DNA of 5,099 nt. Origin: Nitrososphaerota archaeon (lineage in GTDB: Archaea > Thermoproteota > Nitrososphaeria > Nitrososphaerales > JAPUIC01). Under the pieces are notes generated by a model, which was not told where the DNA came from, made no database searches, and worked only from the letters and a program-made list of their open reading frames with translations. The DNA lies in contig JAPUIC010000091.1 in NCBI GenBank assembly GCA_027297425.1, positions 1 through 5,099 on the forward strand, in the 5' to 3' direction. Of this stretch, positions 1 to 5,099 are shown piece by piece. The position numbers and the translations under genes are program-made. The stretch's first letter is position 1; each line of letters starts with the position of its first letter.

Positions 1-1
1 T

Positions 2-1063
2 GGTGCACCCACTAAGGTTGTTGGCGAGGTCGTATTCAGCACAGGGATGGTAGGTTACCCAGAGTCGCTAACTGATCCATCATACAAAGGTCAAATTCTC
101 TGTTTTACTTATCCGTTGATCGGTAACTATGGCGTACCTTCTATGAAGAGTTTGGATCCACATGGACTTCCGGCTTCCTTTGAATCTGAAGGGATTCAGG
201 TGTCAGGCATGATTGTCAGTGAGCTATGCGAAGATCCGAATCATTGGTCTTCTACTATGACTTTGGATGATTGGCTTTCTAAGGGCGGTATCCCATGTAT
301 ATCTGGAATTGACACACGAGAGTTGGCCAAGAAGCTTAGGTCTTCTGGTGTTATGATGGGTATTCTTGAAGTTGGAGCTAATATTGATGAAAAGACACTT
401 TTGCACGAGCTACAAGCATCGAAATCATACGATGAGATTGATTTTGTAGATCAAGTTAGTGTTTCAACACCGAAACAGTATGGTTCATCTGGTGCAAGAG
501 TAGTCTTGATCGATTGTGGGGTAAAGTTAAGCATAATTAGAAATCTGTTGAACGAAGGACTCCAGGTTGTAAGACTCCCCCATGATTCATCATTCGACGA
601 GGTAATGTCTAACGACCCGAAGGGAGTAATAATAAGCAATGGGCCAGGAGACCCACAGCGATGTATCAAAACGGTTGAGACTGTTAGACGATTGATTGAT
701 CATGACCAGCCTATCCTCGGTATTTGTTTGGGCCTACAAGTTCTGGCACATGCGCTTGGTGCGTCAACTTTCAAACTAAAGTACGGGCATCGTGGACAGA
801 ACAAGCCATGCATCGATATGCTCTCTGGGAGGAGCTATGTCACTAGCCAAAATCACGGATATGCCGTCGATCCCGCGTCTTTACCTGAACGATTAAAAAT
901 ATGGTTTGTTAATGCAGACGACCATACAATTGAAGGGCTACGGGATGCCGAAGGACGCATCTTGGGCGTCCAGTACCATCCAGAAGCGTCGCCCGGTCCC
1001 TATGATACTAGGTTTGTCTTCAACGAGTTCTCCAGACGAGTTCTCCAGACGAGTTCAAGCTAG
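2..1063 (+). CDS. carA: Carbamoyl-phosphate synthase small (glutaminase) subunit, 5'-truncated by the window edge
   Basis: This subunit hydrolyses glutamine and passes ammonia to CarB for carbamoyl phosphate synthesis in the cytoplasm. The frame is open from base 2 (GAPTKVVGEVVF...), so the ATG at 47 is internal and only about 15-25 N-terminal residues should be missing. Numbering from that internal Met: the CPSase small-chain N-terminal domain covers roughly 1-140 and includes TDPSY (Ser12, equivalent to the glutamine-binding Ser47 of E. coli CarA). The class I glutamine amidotransferase domain covers about 150-330, with ISNGPGDP (196-203), nucleophile elbow GICLGLQ (Cys227), YGHRGQNKP (246-254), SQNHGYAVD, and catalytic His311/Glu313 in QYHPEAS. 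The catalytic triad is intact, so the protein should be active. The YGHRG and GNYGVPS segments resemble the CAD-type rather than the E. coli type. A 13-bp tandem duplication changes the last residues (RVLQTSSS). carB follows after 19 bases. Identification is very secure. Confidence 0.97.
   Translation, partial: GAPTKVVGEVVFSTGMVGYPESLTDPSYKGQILCFTYPLIGNYGVPSMKSLDPHGLPASFESEGIQVSGMIVSELCEDPNHWSSTMTLDDWLSKGGIPCISGIDTRELAKKLRSSGVMMGILEVGANIDEKTLLHELQASKSYDEIDFVDQVSVSTPKQYGSSGARVVLIDCGVKLSIIRNLLNEGLQVVRLPHDSSFDEVMSNDPKGVIISNGPGDPQRCIKTVETVRRLIDHDQPILGICLGLQVLAHALGASTFKLKYGHRGQNKPCIDMLSGRSYVTSQNHGYAVDPASLPERLKIWFVNADDHTIEGLRDAEGRILGVQYHPEASPGPYDTRFVFNEFSRRVLQTSSS
1023..1056 (+). repeat. 13-bp tandem duplication at the 3' end of carA (about 2.6 copies)
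   Basis: The unit GAGTTCTCCAGAC occurs at 1025-1037 and again at 1038-1050, followed by a partial copy GAGTTC at 1051-1056. The preceding AC (1023-1024) also matches the period. Because 13 is not a multiple of 3, the second copy shifts the frame of the end of carA. With one copy removed, the protein would end RRVQAS at TGA 1065-1067 instead of RRVLQTSSS at TAG 1061-1063. The change lies beyond the catalytic residues and is probably tolerated. Replication slippage is the simplest origin. Confidence 0.9.
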
Positions 1064-1071
1064 CTGAGAAT

Positions 1072-1081
1072 AAGGAGGTGA
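1072..1081 (+). promoter_or_regulatory. Strong Shine-Dalgarno sequence for carB
   Basis: AAGGAGGTGA is complementary over ten bases to the common 16S rRNA 3' end (UCACCUCCUU). It lies in the 19-base gap between carA and carB. The core GGAGG (1074-1078) is 4 bases before TTG 1083 and 10 bases before ATA 1089. It shows that carB translation is meant to begin here, upstream of the interrupted motif, and not at the internal TTG at 1218. Confidence 0.85.
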
Positions 1082-1082
1082 G

Positions 1083-4000
1083 TTGCATATACCAAAATTA
1101 CATGATATCAAAAAAGTCCTAGTCCTAGGAAGTGGGGCTATCAAGATCGGAGAAGCCGGTGAGAGCTCTACCTCTTGTTGAGGGAGCCACCAGTTCGACT
1201 ACTCCGGAAGTCAATGCTTGAAAGCCCTAAGAGAAGAAAATATTCGTTCTGTATTGGTCAACCCCAATATCGCAACAATTCAGACGGACGAACGGATGGC
1301 TGATAAGGTCTACTTACTGCCTGTATCTCTAGATTTTGTTTCTCGGGTAATTGAATCGGAACGCCCCGATGGGATAATGATCGGCTTTGGGGGCCAGACT
1401 GCTCTAAACTGTGGTGTCCAACTAGGTCAGAGCGGCATTCTAGAGAAATATGGTATCAAAGTCCTTGGAACTCCACTTTCGGGTATCGAATCAACAGAGG
1501 ATAGGCATCTGTTTAAGGAGGTCATGAAGAGTGTGAATATCCCTGTCCCTCCTAGCGGAGCGTCTTATTCTGTAAACGAAGCTAGATCTCTGGCAAAAGA
1601 GCTAGGCTATCCGGTAATATTGCGTGTTGCATATACGTTAGGTGGGAAAGGCGGTGGCGTTGCACGAAACGAGTACGAACTCGACGAGATAGCAAGAAGA
1701 GGACTATCGATGAGTATGGTAAGTCAAGTCTTAGTTGAGAAATATTTGGGCGGCTACAAACAGATCGAGTATGAGGTTATGCGGGACAGGGATGATAACA
1801 GCGTGACCGTATGTAATATGGAGAACATCCTGGGTATGCGGGTACATACTGGAGATAATTTCGTAGTTGCCCCTTCACAAACCCTAACGAACAGAGAATA
1901 TCATATGCTTCGCACTGCCTCCATCGACGCTTCCAGGGCTTGTGGTATCATAGGCGAATGCAATATTCAATTCGCCCTTGACCCTAAATCGGAGCGTTTC
2001 TTTGCCATCGAGATAAATGCTAGACTTTCGAGATCCTCCGCGCTAGCTTCAAAAGCTACTGGATATCCATTAGCGTATATCGCTGCTAAGATCGGCTTGG
2101 GGTATGGACTAAAGGAGCTCCTCAATGAAGTAACTGGCAAGACTACTGCATGTTTCGAACCATCTCTAGATTATCTGGTCATTAAGATGCCACGATGGGA
2201 CTTGACCAAGTTTGAAAGGGTAAACAAGGGCATCGGGACCCAGATGAAATCAGTGGGGGAGGTAATGGGTATAGGCCGCTCTTTTGAGGAGGCCTTCCAG
2301 AAAGCTATTCGACTATTAGAGATTGGTAAAAATGGCTTCGTCGCAAATATTGAGAGTCCACCTGAGGAGATGACTACAGAACGGATTGAAGGTTCTCTCG
2401 TTCATCCAACTGATGAGATACTCTTCAGGGTATCTGATGCGATAAAGATGGGAATGGAAAAACAACATTTGAGTCACTTGTCAGAGATCGATCCATGGTT
2501 TATCCAGAAGATGACTAACATAGTTACTATGGAGGATTCTCTTCGAGATCTAGGTTCATCAATCAAGACGAGCGACGAAATAATGAGAAGAGCTAAAGAA
2601 CAAGGCTTCTCAGATAAACAGATTGCTCTGATCTGCGGGATTGGAGAAGATGCTGTCCGTACCGCTAGAGAAAAGATGGGGATTATACCCGTCGCAAAGC
2701 AGATCGATACTCTTGCTGCGGAATGGCCATCTCAAACTAATTACCTCTATACAACGTATGGGGGATCTACGGATGACTTGGATTACTCTATTCAAGAGGA
2801 TGACAAGGTTATAGTTCTAGGTGCTGGAACTTATAGGATCGGTAGCTCGGTAGAGTTTGACTGGGGAACCATGAATATGATCTGGTCCTTGAAAAAACTA
2901 GGGATAAAGAAGGTAATTACGATCAATTGCAACCCGGAGACTGTATCTACCGACTACGATATGAGCGATCGCTTGTACTTCGAAGAGCTTAGCGTAGAAA
3001 GAGTACTTGATATTTACTCGAAAGAGCACGCCCGTGGCGTTGTTGCTTGTGTAGGCGGACAAACTGCAAACAACCTGATACCGAAATTAGCTAAAAAGGG
3101 CGTTAAGGTCATTGGAACCTTGAGTGAGGATATTGATAATGCCGAAGATCGGTCAAAATTTGGTAGACTATTAGAAAAAATTGGAATTCCCCAACCAGCC
3201 TGGAGCACTTTTACTTCGATACAAGAAGCTGAGGCGTTCGCGACATCTGTTGGTTACCCCTTACTAGTGAGGCCGTCATATGTGCTTAGCGGTGCTGCCA
3301 TGCGGGTTGTCTGGTCAATCTCCGATCTAGAAAAATTCCTCCTGAAGGCTGCAGAAGTTAGCCCGGAACATCCTGTCGTTATTAGTAAATTCATTCAAGA
3401 TGCCAAGGAAGTAGAGGTAGATGCGGTGAGTGACTCGGAGAATGTATACGTCGGTGCTATAATTGAACACATTGAGAAGGCAGGTATTCATTCTGGCGAT
3501 GCTATCATGGTAATTCCTCCGCAAAGTTTGAGTTTGTCTATAATGAATAAACTCGTTGATTATACTGAAGAGATAGCTAGATCTCTAAAGATCAAGGGAC
3601 CTCTTAACATCCAATTTCTTGTGAAAGGCGATAATGTATATGTTATTGAATGTAATGCTAGAGCGTCTCGATCAATGCCTTTCGTTAGCAAGAGTACAGG
3701 GACCAACCTTATGGAACTAGCCGCTAGAGCAATACTTGGTCAAACGATACCTGCTTCACGACTCGACTTTCAAAAAATGGATAAGGTCGCTGTAAAGGTT
3801 CCCCAATTTTCATTCACGCAATTAGAAGGAGCAGATACTATTCTCGGCGTAGAAATGCAATCAACTGGTGAGGTGGCTTGTCTGGGTGTAAATTTCTTTG
3901 ATGCCTTATGTAAGGCGCTACTTGCAGGCGGATATAAAATTCCAACATCGAAGGACAATCCAAGTGTACTGATCACGATCGGTGGACCCGATCTAAAAGA

Positions 4001-4355
4001 GAAAATTATCCCACTTGTTACCCAGCTCAAGGAGATGTCTTTCAAAATTTTCGCTACAAATCATACTGCTAAGTATTTGAATCAAAAAGGCATAGCTACA
4101 GATACTCTCCATAAGATTGGTGATCCTAGAGAACCAAATATAGCTGAATATCTAGGTCAAAGGTCACTCGATCTCATTATTAACATCCCGGGAGTTGTAG
4201 ATGGCAGTGATTATTCGGAAATATTGAACGATGAATATTCTATTAGACGAAAAGGTGTAGAACAAGGGATACCCGTAATAACAAACTTCGAGGCTGCTGA
4301 AGTCTTCGTCAAAGCACTTTCGTGGATGAGAAATAATAATTTGACACTAGTCTGA
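1083..4355 (+). CDS. carB: Carbamoyl-phosphate synthase large subunit, interrupted near its 5' end by a 30-base insert with an in-frame TGA
   Basis: CarB uses two ATP, bicarbonate and ammonia from CarA to make carbamoyl phosphate. The frame opens at TTG 1083 behind a strong SD, stops at TGA 1179-1181, and continues in the same frame to TGA 4353-4355. Without insert 1164-1193 the product is 1080 residues, the normal length. In that numbering: first Rossmann motif GSGAIKIGEAGE|FDYSG (16-32, joint at 27/28); FGGQTALN (92-99); first ATP-grasp YPVILRVAYTLGGKG (166-180), HTGD (245-248), EINARLSRSS (from 300); oligomerisation region about 430-535; second-half Rossmann GAGTYRIGSSVEFDWG (570-585), CNPETVSTDYD (606-616), VGGQTANN (647-654); second ATP-grasp YPLLVRPSY (715-723), ECNARASRSMPF (from 846); MGS-like allosteric domain about 949-1070. 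No other break is visible and the body looks under purifying selection. A start at TTG 1218 (1045 residues) is unlikely because that codon is the Leu of the conserved GSQCLKALREE stretch. Confidence 0.93.
1158..1191 (+). other. Predicted RNA hairpin spanning the carB insert (BHB-like)
   Basis: Pairing by eye: GGTG 1158-1161 with CACC 1188-1191; a 3-nt bulge AGA 1162-1164; GCTC 1165-1168 with GAGC 1184-1187; a 2-nt bulge TA; CCTC 1171-1174 with GAGG 1180-1183; loop TTGTT 1175-1179. That is 12 Watson-Crick pairs, with the 3' arm continuous. An outer helix is possible between CGGAG 1148-1152 and CTCCG 1202-1206, separated from the core by an asymmetric internal loop. A 4-bp helix followed by a 3-nt bulge and an inner helix is the relaxed form of the archaeal BHB splicing motif. 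No energy calculation was done. Confidence 0.65.
1164..1193 (+). other. 30-base insert in carB with in-frame stop; candidate bulge-helix-bulge mini-intron
   Basis: Read in frame, the insert gives SSTSC, stop, GSHQ between GEAGE and FDYSG, where CarB proteins run directly from Glu to Phe. The equivalent motif in the second half of this same protein (GSSVEFDWG) is uninterrupted. Exact removal of 30 bases restores the motif and frame. Because AG borders both ends, the cut could equally be 1162-1191, 1163-1192 or 1164-1193. The insert is visibly more GC-rich (17 of 30) than its surroundings and I see no second copy in the window. That it is foreign to the CarB protein is well supported. How the cell removes, bypasses or tolerates it is inference. 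Confidence 0.8.
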
Positions 4356-5099
4356 ATGGATTGGAATATGACCTCAAGAATCAAGTACGGCCTAGCTATC
4401 CCACAGGGCTGGATTGGAGACCTACCTAGTGACATTTCACCAACTGCCCAATTTGAATATGCTCGTGATCTAGCAACTAAAGCGGAGTCCTTGAACTACG
4501 ATTCCATCTGGTTATTCGATCATCTTCTACCTTCATCTAATGTGAAGGATCCTGAACAGGTCACTTTTTTCGAGTGTTGGACCATGTTATCTGCTTTAGC
4601 TGTAGCGACGAAAAAGGTTAAGATCGGGCAGTTAGTTACCTGTAACTCCTATCGTTCGCCCTCATTGTTGGCAAAGATGGGTGCAACTCTCGATGCGATT
4701 AGTGGTGGAAGATTGATCCTCGGCATCGGTACTGGATGGTACCAGTCTGAATATGCGGCTTATGGATATGAGTTTTCTCCGCCCTCGGTGAGAGTCCGTA
4801 AGCTCGATGAGTCGTTAGAGATCATTACGAAGATGTGGACCCAACCGAAGGCCACATTCCAAGGTAAATATTATGGCATTAAGGATGCGATCTGCAATCC
4901 TAGACCTATTCAGAAACCCCATCCGCCGATATTGGTTGGAGGATCTGGTGAACAACTTACGCTAGCGGTCGTAGCAAAACATGCAGATATCCATAACTTC
5001 AACTTCGGATCACCAGAAGAATTTGAACATAAGATGTCAGTCCTTAAACAGCATTGCAATAAGATTGGCCGAGATTTTAATTCGATAGAGAAGTCATAC
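4356..5099 (+). CDS. LLM class F420-dependent-type oxidoreductase (luciferase-like), 3'-truncated by the window edge
   Basis: The frame is open for 248 codons to the window end. It is a TIM-barrel flavin/F420 oxidoreductase of the luciferase-like superfamily, probably the TIGR03560 (Rv1855c-like) group. Visible signatures: N-terminal strand IKYGLAIPQGW (9-19), YDSIWLFDHLLP (48-59), FFECWTMLSALA (71-82), VTCNSYRSPSLLAK (94-107), LDAISGGRLILGIGTGWYQSE (112-132), AYGYEF, and NPRPIQKPHPPILVGGSGEQ (181-200). Relatives are about 290-340 residues, so the C-terminal part is missing. Cofactor (F420 or FMN) and substrate cannot be read from sequence. The ATG abuts the carB stop (TGAATG). A second in-frame ATG at 4368 gives MTSRIKYG, closer to the usual short N-terminus. 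Neither has a clear SD, so translation coupled to carB is likely. No functional link to carbamoyl phosphate is evident. Confidence 0.92.
   Translation, partial: MDWNMTSRIKYGLAIPQGWIGDLPSDISPTAQFEYARDLATKAESLNYDSIWLFDHLLPSSNVKDPEQVTFFECWTMLSALAVATKKVKIGQLVTCNSYRSPSLLAKMGATLDAISGGRLILGIGTGWYQSEYAAYGYEFSPPSVRVRKLDESLEIITKMWTQPKATFQGKYYGIKDAICNPRPIQKPHPPILVGGSGEQLTLAVVAKHADIHNFNFGSPEEFEHKMSVLKQHCNKIGRDFNSIEKSY

Noticed and set aside
224..669. Minus-strand ORFs of 60-72 codons inside carA
   Set aside because: They are antisense shadows of a well-supported gene with no recognisable domains or start signals.
1113..1130. GTCCTA repeat and CCTAGG palindrome in carB
   Set aside because: It encodes the normal Val-Leu-Val-Leu strand of the Rossmann fold and needs no other explanation.
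1179..1181. TGA read as selenocysteine or as a reassigned sense codon
   Set aside because: CarB has no conserved redox residue here. The whole 10-codon segment is absent from the family motif. The hairpin lies around rather than just after the TGA. carB itself ends with TGA.
1159..1193. GT...CAG borders resembling a spliceosomal intron
   Set aside because: Removing these 35 bases would shift the frame and destroy the GEAGEFDYSG motif, and the context is a prokaryotic operon with a strong SD.
1218..1220. TTG 1218 as the true carB start, with GGAAG 1206-1210 as its SD
   Set aside because: It is the Leu codon within the conserved GSQCLKALREE stretch, and 35 family-typical residues lie upstream in the same frame behind a far better SD. 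Reinitiation there would give a protein lacking the first Rossmann strand and loop.
2610..4435. Minus-strand ORFs of 61-91 codons inside carB and over the oxidoreductase start
   Set aside because: They are antisense to conserved CarB sequence and none shows a recognisable family. They arise from codon bias in the real gene.

Overview
The window carries three tightly packed plus-strand genes. They are the 3' part of carA (carbamoyl-phosphate synthase glutaminase subunit), an essentially full-length carB (synthetase subunit) and the 5' part of a luciferase-like (LLM class) F420-dependent-type oxidoreductase. No stretch over 300 bases lacks a gene. carA and carB are separated by 19 bases holding a near-perfect Shine-Dalgarno sequence. 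The oxidoreductase ATG directly abuts the carB stop (TGAATG). Together CarA and CarB would make carbamoyl phosphate from glutamine, bicarbonate and 2 ATP for pyrimidine and arginine synthesis.

The most important feature is at the start of carB. The reading frame opens at TTG 1083 and runs through the conserved N-terminal Rossmann motif, but is interrupted by 30 extra bases (about 1164-1193) containing an in-frame TGA (1179-1181). Removing exactly these 30 bases restores an intact, family-typical motif (IGEAGE joined to FDYSG) without changing frame. The insert and its flank fold into a hairpin with a 4-bp helix (GGTG/CACC), a 3-nt bulge on the 5' side and an inner helix. This resembles the bulge-helix-bulge (BHB) introns cut by archaeal tRNA-splicing endonuclease. 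The cut positions that model predicts coincide with the excision that protein homology requires. A tiny BHB-type mRNA intron in carB is therefore my leading hypothesis. Translational bypass, gene decay and assembly error remain open.

Other local oddities are a 13-bp tandem duplication that rewrites the last residues of CarA, and an ambiguous carB start (TTG at short spacing, or AUA at the position of the usual Met-Pro-Lys).

The organism is a prokaryote of moderate GC content. CarA and CarB are of the type resembling the CPSase parts of eukaryotic CAD, Sulfolobus and Bacteroidota proteins rather than E. coli CarAB. An F420-type LLM enzyme suggests an F420-using lineage. Candidates from memory are a Thermoproteota/Thaumarchaeota-like archaeon or a Chloroflexota (SAR202-like) bacterium. 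The BHB-like fold tilts towards Archaea, but the sequence alone does not settle it.
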